A stretch of DNA of 64,000 bases from NCBI RefSeq assembly GCF_014649855.1, contig NZ_BMTV01000001.1, forward strand, positions 295,948 through 359,947. The letters are read 5' to 3'. Position 1 is the stretch's first letter; every line of letters starts with the position of its first letter. A program made the position numbers and the translations under genes. The notes under the pieces are model-generated. The model did not search any database and was not told where the DNA came from. It saw nothing but the letters and a program-made list of their open reading frames with translations. The DNA comes from Streptomyces roseolus. GTDB taxonomy: Bacteria > Actinomycetota > Actinomycetes > Streptomycetales > Streptomycetaceae. This document shows, in pieces, positions 45,261 to 53,786 of this stretch.

Positions 45261-46295
45261 GTGGACCGCGCCCTCGCCCCCGACGCCCAGCCGACGCCCG
45301 CCGCGGAGGCCCCCGCCCCCCGGCCCCCCGTCCCCCTCCGGCCCGGGCCGGGCAGCCGCGCCGCCGCCTGGGCCGCCGGACCGCTCCTGGCCGTGCCGGC
45401 GGTCGTCGCCGGCTGCAAGGCCTACGGCACGGACGGCGTCACCCCCGTCCCGCAGCTGCTCTCCCTCCTCCCCTGGCTGACCGTCCCCGCCGCCCTGGGA
45501 GCACTGTGCGCGGCGGCCTCGCGGCACCGGCCGCTGACCTGGCTCGCGGTCCTCGTCCTCCTGTTCACGGCCTGGACGACGCTCCCCCCGATGCTCGTGC
45601 ACTCCTCCGGCACGCCCGTCGCGCGGATCCGCGTGATCGCCGCGAACGTCGAGTTCGGGCAGGCCACCGGCTCCCTCGTCGACCTCGCGCGCCGCGAGAA
45701 GCCCCAGCTCCTGTACGTCTCCGAGTGCGACCCCCGCTGCGCGGACACCCTCACCGCCGCGCTCTCCGCGCAGCTGCCGCACCGGGCCTCGGTGGACGCC
45801 GAGGGCTCGAAGGGCTCGGTCATCCTCAGCGCCTACCCCCTCCGCGACCGGTCCGCCGTCCCCGCCACCATGGGGATGCCCGGCGCGACGGCCGAGATCG
45901 CCGGAAGGCCGGTACGGCTCCAGCTCGCGCACCCCATGCCGCCGCTGCCGGACCAGGTGGACCTCTGGAAGACGGAACTGGCCCGCCTGCGCGCGGAGGT
46001 CGCGTCCCGCCCGCCGGGCGAGCCCCTCCTCCTGGCCGGCGACTTCAACGCCTCCCAGGACCACGCCGCCTACCGCGCCTTCCTCACCGCCCGCCCCCTC
46101 CTCGACGCGGCCCGTGCCACCGGCGCCTCCCGCACCCCCACCTGGCCGGCGGAGGGCCCGATCCCGCCCTTCGTGCAGATCGACCACGTCCTCGCGTCCC
46201 CCGGCCTCACGCCCGTCGCCACCCGCTTCCCGCCCCTCCCCGGCAGCGACCACCGGGCCGTGCTCGCCGACGTCGACCTGCACGAAGGGCGCTGA
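45261..46295 (+). CDS. Membrane-anchored endonuclease/exonuclease/phosphatase-family protein
   Basis: 344-aa protein with three N-terminal helices (~33-120) and a C-terminal EEP metallo-phosphoesterase domain. The catalytic residues appear in VIAANVEFGQ (Asn), LLAGDFNASQDH (Asp-Asn) and LPGSDHRAVLADV (Asp-His). Active site faces outside. Substrates could be nucleic acids or phosphoesters. GTG start just after the lipoprotein stop. Confidence 0.85.
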   Translation: MDRALAPDAQPTPAAEAPAPRPPVPLRPGPGSRAAAWAAGPLLAVPAVVAGCKAYGTDGVTPVPQLLSLLPWLTVPAALGALCAAASRHRPLTWLAVLVLLFTAWTTLPPMLVHSSGTPVARIRVIAANVEFGQATGSLVDLARREKPQLLYVSECDPRCADTLTAALSAQLPHRASVDAEGSKGSVILSAYPLRDRSAVPATMGMPGATAEIAGRPVRLQLAHPMPPLPDQVDLWKTELARLRAEVASRPPGEPLLLAGDFNASQDHAAYRAFLTARPLLDAARATGASRTPTWPAEGPIPPFVQIDHVLASPGLTPVATRFPPLPGSDHRAVLADVDLHEGR

Positions 46296-46312
46296 TCGGC
46301 GACGCTGGGAGC

Positions 46313-46549
46313 ATGGACAACGAGCAGATCCTCGACGACATCGGAGCGCTCGTGGAGGAGGAGCGCGCCCTGCGCGGGCGCACCGGCGGCCTCCTCCCCG
46401 AGGAGCGCGAACGCCTCGCGGCCCTGGAGGTCCGCCTCGACCAGTGCTGGGACCTGCTCCGGCAGCGGCGCGCCAAGTCCGAGTTCGGCGAGGACCCCGA
46501 CACCGCCACCCTCCGCCCGGCCTCGGAGGTCGAGTCGTACCGCAACTGA
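46313..46549 (+). CDS. DUF2630 small protein
   Basis: 78-aa helical protein (DNEQILDDIGALVEEERALR; EERERLAALEVRLDQCWDLLRQRRA). DUF2630 members are short actinobacterial proteins of unknown function. GGGAG lies just before the ATG. Tail of the 44350-46549 operon. Confidence 0.88.
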   Translation: MDNEQILDDIGALVEEERALRGRTGGLLPEERERLAALEVRLDQCWDLLRQRRAKSEFGEDPDTATLRPASEVESYRN

Positions 46550-46617
46550 CCCGCCCCCGCCCCACGGCGGGCGGCGCGTGCGCGGCGGGGCCCGGCGGGT
46601 CCACGTAGGTTGGGGGC

Positions 46618-48663
46618 ATGGCTTCTGGGACGGGGCGGATGGTGCCGCCGGCGTGGCTGACGGCCGGACTGCGCCCCGAACCCGCGCCCGTCCCCTGGCC
46701 CGCCACCGTCCGCGCGGCCCTCGCCCTGTCCCTCCCGCTCGCCGCCGGCCTCGCCCTGGACCGCCCCGCCGAAGGCGCCCTCGTCTCGATGGGCGCGCTC
46801 TCCGGCGTCATCGGGGACACCGCCGACGCCTACCGGATGCGCGTCTTCAACATCGCCGTCCCCCAGCTCTTCGGCGCCCTCGGCGTCACCCTCGGCACGC
46901 TCGTCTTCGGGCACGGCTGGCTCGCCGTCGCCACGCTCACCCTCGTCGCGCTCGTCTCCGGGATGATCTCCTCGATCGGCGCGGTCGCCTCCGCCTCCGG
47001 CCTCCTCCTGCTCCTCAACGCCGTCGTCGGCGCGGGCCTGCCGATGCCCGACCCGTGGTGGAAGGCCCCCGTCCTCCTGGGCCTCGGCGGCCTCGTCGTC
47101 CTCGCGCTCACGCTGCTCGGCTGGCCGCTGCGCCGCGCCGCCCCCGAGCGGGCCGCGGTCGCGGCCACCTACCGGACGGTCGCCGACCTGTACGAGGCGG
47201 CGGGCTCGGAGGCGTACCAGGAGAGACGCCACGCGGTGACCGGCTCGCTGAACCAGTCGTACGACCTGATCCTCGCCCGCCGCACCCGCCAGCACGGCCG
47301 CACCTCCTCCCTGGCCCGGCTGCTCGCCCAGCTCAACGTGCTGATCCCGCTCCTGGAGGCCGCCCCCGCCGCCGACCTCCGCGCCCGCCGCCACGGACCG
47401 CTCCCCCCGGCCGTCGCCGCGACGGTCCGCGCCCTCGCCGACGCCGTGGAGCACGGCCGCGCCGAACCCGCCGCACCGGTCCTCCCGCCCTCGGACCGCC
47501 CCTCCGACAAGGCCGTCGAGCACGCGCTCCGGCACGCCGCGGCCGTCGTCCATGAGGCCCGGACCCACCCCCACGACGTCGACGACCGCCTCGGCCGCCC
47601 CGCCTCCCTCGCCGTCCGCGCCCGCCGCGCCACCCGCACGATGCTGCTGTCCGCGCCCTCGTGGCGGTACGGGCTCCGCCTGGCGCTCTGCATCGGCCTC
47701 GCCCAGTCCCTCGTCTCGCTGATCGCCGTGCCCCGCTCGTACTGGGTCGCGCTCACCGTCACCTTCGTGATGAAGCCCGACTTCGGCTCGGTCTTCTCCC
47801 GCGCCGTGCTCCGCGCCGTCGGCACCTGCCTGGGCCTGGTCTCCGCCGCCCTCGTCCTCGCCGAGGTGCCCCGGGGCTGGTGGGACGTACCGGTGATGGC
47901 GGTGCTCGCCGCGCTCATCCCGGTCTTCTCCGCGAAGGGGTACGCCTTCCAGACCGCGGCCGTCACCCCCGTCATCCTGCTGCTCTCCGACGCCCTCAAC
48001 CAGCAGGGCTTCGGCCTCGTCCTGCCCCGCCTGTACGACTCCCTCATCGGCTGCGCCATCGCGCTGGTCGCCGGCTACCTGCTCTGGCCGGAGTCCTGGC
48101 ACAGCCGGATCGGCGACCGGCTCGCCGACGCGGTCGCCGACGCGGCCGCGTACGTGGCCCTCGCCTTCCGGCCCGCCGCCCCCGGGACCGGCGCCTCCGA
48201 GACCGGTGCCGCCGGGACAGGCACCACCGGGGCAGGCACCACCGGGGCAGGCGCCTCCCGGCCCGGCGTCGACGCCGCCCGGCTGCGGGCCCGCCGCAAG
48301 CTGTACCGGGACCTGTCGACGGTCCGCTCCGAGTTCCAGCGGGCCCTCACCGAACCGCCGCCGACCGGCACCCGCGCCGCCGCCTGGTGGCCGCTGGCGA
48401 TCGCCGTCGAGCGGATCGTGGACGCCACCACCGCCGCCCGCATCCGCGTCGCGCACGGCGCCCCGCCACCGGACCCGGCGGAGGTCGCCGAGGTGGCGCG
48501 CGAGCTGCGCGAACTCGCCGACGGGCTGCGCGCCACCGACGTCCTCGTCCCGGTCCGCGCCGAACTGCCCGACGACGAGGACGGCGTCCTCGCGCCGCTC
48601 CGCCAGGAGGTCCGCGCGGCCCGCGCCATCGCCGGCCCCGAACTCCCCCCGGACAGGACGTAA
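46618..48663 (+). CDS. FUSC-family (aromatic acid exporter-like) membrane protein
   Basis: 681-aa protein with two six-helix blocks (~35-165 and ~345-485) and a cytoplasmic domain between and after them. The FUSC signature includes YWVALTVTFVMKPDFGSVFSRAVLRAVGT. Residues ~520-545 are a Gly/Ala/Thr low-complexity linker encoded by tandem DNA repeats. Efflux of aromatic acids is the family's best known role. Confidence 0.85.
   Translation: MASGTGRMVPPAWLTAGLRPEPAPVPWPATVRAALALSLPLAAGLALDRPAEGALVSMGALSGVIGDTADAYRMRVFNIAVPQLFGALGVTLGTLVFGHGWLAVATLTLVALVSGMISSIGAVASASGLLLLLNAVVGAGLPMPDPWWKAPVLLGLGGLVVLALTLLGWPLRRAAPERAAVAATYRTVADLYEAAGSEAYQERRHAVTGSLNQSYDLILARRTRQHGRTSSLARLLAQLNVLIPLLEAAPAADLRARRHGPLPPAVAATVRALADAVEHGRAEPAAPVLPPSDRPSDKAVEHALRHAAAVVHEARTHPHDVDDRLGRPASLAVRARRATRTMLLSAPSWRYGLRLALCIGLAQSLVSLIAVPRSYWVALTVTFVMKPDFGSVFSRAVLRAVGTCLGLVSAALVLAEVPRGWWDVPVMAVLAALIPVFSAKGYAFQTAAVTPVILLLSDALNQQGFGLVLPRLYDSLIGCAIALVAGYLLWPESWHSRIGDRLADAVADAAAYVALAFRPAAPGTGASETGAAGTGTTGAGTTGAGASRPGVDAARLRARRKLYRDLSTVRSEFQRALTEPPPTGTRAAAWWPLAIAVERIVDATTAARIRVAHGAPPPDPAEVAEVARELRELADGLRATDVLVPVRAELPDDEDGVLAPLRQEVRAARAIAGPELPPDRT
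48206..48250 (+). repeat. Tandem 15-bp repeat inside the FUSC gene
   Basis: Unit GCACCACCGGGGCAG twice perfectly (48221-48235, 48236-48250) preceded by a diverged copy. Encodes a Gly-Thr-Thr-Gly-Ala linker; length should vary between strains without frameshift. Confidence 0.75.
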
Positions 48664-48728
48664 ACCCTCCGCCAGGGGCGCGTCGAAGGACTTACCGGCG
48701 GTCACGGAACGGAACCTTCCTGCCACCG

Positions 48729-48757
48729 TTACCGGATTCCATCCGGGCGACTACGAT
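48729..48757 (+). promoter_or_regulatory. Promoter candidate for the APC permease
   Basis: -35 TTACCG (48729-48734), 17-bp spacer, -10 TACGAT (48752-48757). It sits in the 295-bp gap between FUSC and permease genes, which otherwise shows no gene. Confidence 0.5.
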
Positions 48758-48958
48758 GCGCTCGACCGCCCCGATGTGATCAGCGTCCGCAGGCCTGCCC
48801 GTCCCCTGCCGTACCCCTGCCCGCGCCCGCACGAGGCCCGTCACCCGGCCCGCCCGTCACCCCGCTCCGCCCTGCCCGCTCGCCCCGCCGCCCTCCCGCC
48901 CCTCCCTCCGTCGTCCGGAACCCCCACTCCCCACCCCCAGGACTCCGAGGACACCGTC

Positions 48959-50431
48959 ATGCGCACGACCACGAGCAGAGGGCTCCAGCCCAACGTCCTC
49001 GGCACCTTCGACACCATCGTGATGGCCGTCGCCGGCAGCGCCCCCGCCTACTCGCTCGCCGCCACCACCGCCGTCCTCTTCGGCGCGGTCGGGTTCGCCG
49101 GGCCGGCCGCGCTCCTCTACTGCGCGATACCGATGTTCGGCATCGTCCTCGCCTACGCCCGCCTCGGCCGGATCGACGTCAACGCGGGCGCCGGCTACTC
49201 CTGGGTGGGCCGCACCCTCCACCCCTTCCTGGGCTTCCTCTCCGGCTGGGCGCTGGTCTTCGCCGCCACCGTCTTCATGGTGGCGGGCTCGCTGCCCGCC
49301 GGCTCCCTCACCCTCGCCCTCGTCGCCCCCGGCCTCGCCTCCTCCACCCCGCTGGCCACGGCCGTCGGCGCCTGCTGGTTCCTGCTGATGCTCGGCGTCG
49401 TCCTCGGCGGCACCCGGCTCACCGTCCGCGCCCAGCTCCTCATGTCGGGCATCGAGATGGCCATCCTGCTCGCCTTCGTCCTGGCGGCGGTGGCGCACCG
49501 GGGCCGGGCGGTCGCCTTCGACTGGTCCTGGTTCGGCCTCGGGCACTTCCACGGTCCGGAGGGCTTCGCGGCGGGCGCGCTGATCGCCGCGTTCTACTAC
49601 TGGGGCTGGGACGTCACCAGCAACCTCAGCGAGGAGACCCGGAACAGCCGGCGGACCGCCGGGCTCGCCGCGCTGGTCGGCGTCGGCTTCGTCTTCCTCC
49701 TCTTCGTCGCCTTCACGGTCGCCGTGAACGTGCTGCTGCCCGCCGACCGGATCCTCGACGCGGGGCCGAACGTGCTCGCCGTCCTCGGCGAGGAGATCTG
49801 GCCCGGCGTCGGCGGGAAACTGCTGGTCGTCGCCGTGATCCTGTCCACGGTCGCCACCCTGGAGACCACCCTGCTCCAGGTGACCCGCTCGCTCTTCGCG
49901 ATGGGCCGCGACCGGACCCTGCCGGCCGCCCTCGGCCTCGTCCACCGCCGCTGGAACACGCCGTGGGTCGCGATCGCCGCCGTCGGCGCCGCCGCCCTCG
50001 TCCTCTTCGCCGCCGCGGCCGCCGCCGGCTCCGTCCAGCGGATCCTGCGGGACGCGGTCTCCGCGATCGGCCTCCAGATCGCCTTCTACTACGGCCTGGC
50101 CGGCATCGCCGCCGCCGTCGCCTACAAGTCGCTGCTGCTGCGCTCCGTGAAGAACCTGCTGCTCGGCGGGGTGTGGCCGCTGCTCGGCTCGGCGTTCATG
50201 CTGTGGGCCTTCGTCGAATCGCTCGGCGAACTGTCCACCACCGCGCTCACCATCGGCCTCGGCGGCCTCGCCGCCGGCCTCGTCCCGATGGCCGTCTACC
50301 GGCGCCGCGGCAGCGACTACTACCGCCCCGCCCGCCTGGACGCGGGCCGCGCGCTCGCCGCCGCCGGCGAGGCCGCCCCCACCTCCCCCGGCGCGCGCCT
50401 GCGGGACAAGAGCTACGCCACGGACTTCTGA
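48959..50431 (+). CDS. APC-superfamily amino acid/polyamine permease
   Basis: 490-aa permease with 12 helices. TIVMAVAGSAPAYSLAATTA matches the first-helix consensus and YYWGWDVTSNLSEETRNSRRTAG matches helix 6. Proton-coupled import of amino acids or amines is expected; substrate unknown. 38 nt before the next gene, a likely operon. Confidence 0.9.
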   Translation: MRTTTSRGLQPNVLGTFDTIVMAVAGSAPAYSLAATTAVLFGAVGFAGPAALLYCAIPMFGIVLAYARLGRIDVNAGAGYSWVGRTLHPFLGFLSGWALVFAATVFMVAGSLPAGSLTLALVAPGLASSTPLATAVGACWFLLMLGVVLGGTRLTVRAQLLMSGIEMAILLAFVLAAVAHRGRAVAFDWSWFGLGHFHGPEGFAAGALIAAFYYWGWDVTSNLSEETRNSRRTAGLAALVGVGFVFLLFVAFTVAVNVLLPADRILDAGPNVLAVLGEEIWPGVGGKLLVVAVILSTVATLETTLLQVTRSLFAMGRDRTLPAALGLVHRRWNTPWVAIAAVGAAALVLFAAAAAAGSVQRILRDAVSAIGLQIAFYYGLAGIAAAVAYKSLLLRSVKNLLLGGVWPLLGSAFMLWAFVESLGELSTTALTIGLGGLAAGLVPMAVYRRRGSDYYRPARLDAGRALAAAGEAAPTSPGARLRDKSYATDF

Positions 50432-50468
50432 CGACGACACCCGGCACTTCGTGAGGGAAGGAGGCCCC

Positions 50469-51458
50469 ATGGGCGTACGCCGACGCGCCCTCAGGCGGTC
50501 CCGCGGGGAGCGGTTCACGCCCGACTTCGACCCGGACTTCGGTGACCGCGCGCTGACGGAGGCCCGCCACGACATCGTCATCGGCCGGTGGCAGGGCGTA
50601 CGCGACCTGCTCGCCGCCACCGGCGACGACTGGGCCCGCCGCACCCACCGCGTCCGGCTGCTCTCGCACGCCGCCGCCGGCAGCTCCACCGTCGAGACCT
50701 GGCGGGCGGCCGAACCGCACAGCGCGGACGCGGCCGTGCTGCGGGCGGCGACCGAGGTGGTACGGGTCTTCGACGCGGCCATCGCCGCCGGGAGGGGCGC
50801 CGCCGTCGACCGGACCAGGATCGACGCGGCCGTCGACGCCTGCCGGAGCGCCGCGGAGGCCGCGCCCGCCGACCCGATGCCGTGGGTGTCGCTGCTGTCG
50901 GTGGCGCGGCTGTACGAGGGCGGCGTCCCGCGCCGCGAACTGCGCTACTGGTTCGACGAGTTGCGCCGACGCGACCCGTACAGCATCGAGGGCCACGTCC
51001 AGGTCCTGCGCTACCTCTCGGCCCGCTGGCACGGCACCCACGGCTCCATGTACGACTTCGCCCGCGACGCCGCCGGAGTGGCGCCGCCCGGCTCGGCGCT
51101 GCCGGTCCTGGTGCAGGTGGCGCGGGTGGAGGAGTACCGCTACATCGCGGACGGGGCGCTGGGGCGCGGCCCGGTGCGCGGCTTCGACCAGCACTGGAAG
51201 CACGAGCTGGCGGTGACCGAGCTGCGGCGCACCCACGACCGCTGGATCGGCGGCCGGGACGCGTCCCGGCCGATCGCGCCGGAGGAGGTCGGCGAGCTCA
51301 ACTTCCTCGCCCACGCGGCCTGTTACGCGGGCCAGGTGGAGCTGGCGCGGGAGCTGATGGGCCTGCTCGGCGTGCGGGCGGCCTGGGTCCCGTGGGCGTA
51401 CACGGGCGACCCGGAGGAACAGTTCGTCCGCTTCCGGGAGGGCCTGGGGGTGGCGTGA
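50469..51458 (+). CDS. TPR-like helical protein, unknown function
   Basis: 329-aa soluble protein, mostly helices. Segments such as ALTEARHDIVIGRWQGVRDLLAA and EAAPADPMPWVSLLSVARLYEGG suggest TPR/SEL1-like repeats. No catalytic motif. GGAGG upstream; probably co-transcribed with the permease. Family not identified. Confidence 0.7.
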   Translation: MGVRRRALRRSRGERFTPDFDPDFGDRALTEARHDIVIGRWQGVRDLLAATGDDWARRTHRVRLLSHAAAGSSTVETWRAAEPHSADAAVLRAATEVVRVFDAAIAAGRGAAVDRTRIDAAVDACRSAAEAAPADPMPWVSLLSVARLYEGGVPRRELRYWFDELRRRDPYSIEGHVQVLRYLSARWHGTHGSMYDFARDAAGVAPPGSALPVLVQVARVEEYRYIADGALGRGPVRGFDQHWKHELAVTELRRTHDRWIGGRDASRPIAPEEVGELNFLAHAACYAGQVELARELMGLLGVRAAWVPWAYTGDPEEQFVRFREGLGVA

Positions 51459-51488
51459 CGCCACCCCCGGGCCCCGCGGCCACCGGTC

Positions 51489-53549
51489 TCAGACGCCGAT
51501 GTCGCGGCCGTCGGTGCGCCAGACGGCGACGACCGACGGGCGGACGATCTTGCCGGGACCGTCGGGCCAGGTGGAGGCCGGGTTCTCGACGGAGGCGCCG
51601 TCGAGCTCGCCCGGGTGCTGCACGGCGACCAGGACGCGGCGGTCCTGGATGACCGGGCCGCAGGTCTCGGCGCCGCGCGGCACGGTGAGGAACTGCTTCA
51701 GCTCGCCGCGGCGGTCACCGTGCACGGCGACGCCGAAGAGGCCGTCGTGGGAACCGAGCTGGTTGCCGTCCGTGGAGATCCACAGGTTGCCGTGCGGGTC
51801 GAAGGCCACGTTGTCCGGGCAGGAGATCGGGGAGACCTTCTCCTTCGGGTAGCCCGCGAAGTAGGTGGCCGGGTCGTTCGGGTCGCCGGCGACGAGGAAG
51901 AGGCGCCAGGCGAAGCCGTCCGAGGACGGGTCGTCCCAGTGCTCGGCGAGCTCCAGGACCTGCCCGTGCTTGTTGAGGTTGCGCGGGTTGGCCTCGTCCG
52001 CGCCCGGGTTGGTGCCCTTGCCGCGGTTGGTGTTGTTCGTCAGGGCGACGTAGACGCGGCCGGAGCGCGGCGACGGCTCGACGTCCTCGGGGCGGTCCAT
52101 CTTCGTGGCGCCGACCTTGTCACCGGCGAGGCGCGTGAAGACGAACACCTCCTCGGCGGTCATGCCGGGGACGTGCGAGACGGCGCCGTCCTCGCCGGCC
52201 GTGGCCAGCGGGATCCAGGTGCCGGAACCGTCGAACTCGCCGTCGTTCGGGAGCTTTCCGGTGCCGTCGATCTCGGCGGCCGGGGAGTCGCCGGTGAGCT
52301 TGGCGACGTACAGGGTGCCCTCGTCGAGGAGGGTGAGGTTGTGCTCGCGCGCCTTCCGCGAGTTCCCCTTCATCATCCGCTTCGAGGAGACGAACTTGTA
52401 GAAGTAGTCGAAGCGCTCGTCGTCGCCCATGTAGACGACCGGACGCCCGTCGGCGGTGAGGCGCGGCTGGGCGGCCTCGTGCTTGAACCGGCCGAGCGCG
52501 GTGCGCTTGCGCGGCGTCGACTCCGGGTCGTACGGGTCGAGCTCGACGACCCAGCCCTGGCGGTGGACCTCGTTCGGCTCCGCGCGGAGGTCGAAGCGCT
52601 TGTCGAACCGCTCCCACTTGCGCTCGGAGGCGCCGGTGCCGACGCCGTACCGCTTGTCGGTGGCGGAGGAGCCGTACGCGAAGTACTGGTTGAAGTTCTC
52701 CTCGCCGTGGAGGGTGGTGCCCCACGGGGTGGTGCCGCCGGCGCAGTTGTTGAGCGTGCCGAGGACGGTACGCCCCTCCGGGTCGGCGGAGGTCCTCACG
52801 AGCGCGGACCCGGCGGCGGGCCCGGTCAGCTCGAACTCGCTCGTGGTGTGCAGCCGCCGGTTCAGGTAGTGCCGGGAGACCGGGGAGAGCTTGCCCGTCC
52901 GGTGCTCCTCCTGCACCACGACGACGGAGAGGCCGTGCGCGGCCCAGGCGATCTCGACCTGCTCGCGGGTCGGGTTCTCGGAGTCGTACCCGCGGAACAT
53001 CAGCACTTCGTCGGTGTACTCGTGGTTGGCGACGAGCACCTGGCGCCCGCGCTCGCCGCGCAGCGGCAGCAGGGAGAGGAAGTCGTTGTTGTAGCCGAAC
53101 TGCCCGGCCTGCGCCGCGGCGGTCTGCTTCTCGGCGTCGAAGGCGGGCGCGCCGCGCAGAATCGGTTCGCCCCAGCGGATGACGACGTTCTGGCCGTACC
53201 CGGCCGGCACGGTCACCGCGTCGGCGGTGTTGGGCGCGACGGGCGCGAAGCGGAGCCCGCGGGCGCCGTCCGCCGTGGGGGCGGGCTTGTGCCCCGGGCG
53301 CGCCTCGGCGGCGGGCGCCCCGCCGACCACCACGGCACCGCCGGCGGCGGAGGCGACGGTCACGACGGCGGCGGCGCGCAGCGCGGAACGGCGCGACAGC
53401 ACACCGGCTATGACGTCGCCGACGTACTCGTTGTCGCTGGTGTTGGGCACCTCGTGGAAGCAGGCGTCACCGCACCGGAACCGGCAGGTGAGGGCGGAAC
53501 GGCCGCCTCCGTGCGGGTTCGTACCGATCAGCGGCAGCAGTTTGCGCAC
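51489..53549 (-). CDS. phoX: PhoX-family alkaline phosphatase (DUF839), Tat-exported
   Basis: 686-aa beta-propeller phosphatase. A Tat-type signal (SRRSALRAAAVVTVASAAGG, ~52-71) lies behind a ~50-residue leader. Conserved stretches include LVANHEYTDEVLM, WGTTLHGEENFNQYF, MGDDERFDYFYKFVSS and PDNVAFDPHGNLWISTDGNQ, consistent with the Ca/Fe site of PhoX. The GTG start at 53549 is set by GGAGGAGG. A PHO box precedes the gene. Should release phosphate outside the cell under starvation. Confidence 0.93.
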   Translation of the reverse strand: MRKLLPLIGTNPHGGGRSALTCRFRCGDACFHEVPNTSDNEYVGDVIAGVLSRRSALRAAAVVTVASAAGGAVVVGGAPAAEARPGHKPAPTADGARGLRFAPVAPNTADAVTVPAGYGQNVVIRWGEPILRGAPAFDAEKQTAAAQAGQFGYNNDFLSLLPLRGERGRQVLVANHEYTDEVLMFRGYDSENPTREQVEIAWAAHGLSVVVVQEEHRTGKLSPVSRHYLNRRLHTTSEFELTGPAAGSALVRTSADPEGRTVLGTLNNCAGGTTPWGTTLHGEENFNQYFAYGSSATDKRYGVGTGASERKWERFDKRFDLRAEPNEVHRQGWVVELDPYDPESTPRKRTALGRFKHEAAQPRLTADGRPVVYMGDDERFDYFYKFVSSKRMMKGNSRKAREHNLTLLDEGTLYVAKLTGDSPAAEIDGTGKLPNDGEFDGSGTWIPLATAGEDGAVSHVPGMTAEEVFVFTRLAGDKVGATKMDRPEDVEPSPRSGRVYVALTNNTNRGKGTNPGADEANPRNLNKHGQVLELAEHWDDPSSDGFAWRLFLVAGDPNDPATYFAGYPKEKVSPISCPDNVAFDPHGNLWISTDGNQLGSHDGLFGVAVHGDRRGELKQFLTVPRGAETCGPVIQDRRVLVAVQHPGELDGASVENPASTWPDGPGKIVRPSVVAVWRTDGRDIGV

Positions 53550-53641
53550 TTGGTCCTCCTCCGGCGCAGCACTGCGCCGACATGGTGTCGGGAATCCGTT
53601 CGGCCGTGACGGTATGTGTGCACATCTGCACGCGGGCGGCG

Positions 53642-53663
53642 GCGGAATGAACGCCGGATGAAT
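53642..53663 (-). promoter_or_regulatory. PHO box (PhoP binding repeats) upstream of phoX
   Basis: Two adjacent 11-bp direct repeat units on the minus strand, ATTCATCCGGC (53653-53663) and GTTCATTCCGC (53642-53652), close to the Streptomyces PHO-box unit. They lie about 95 bp upstream of the phoX start. Confidence 0.75.
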
Positions 53664-53786
53664 GCGCGGCAACCGTGACCGACGGGGTCCCCGGAACCGG
53701 AGGACGCGGCCGCTAACCTTACGTGTCCGCCCTGGCCAGGGATGAAGGACGCATACCGCATCCAACTCATGCGAAAGGGTTCGCCC

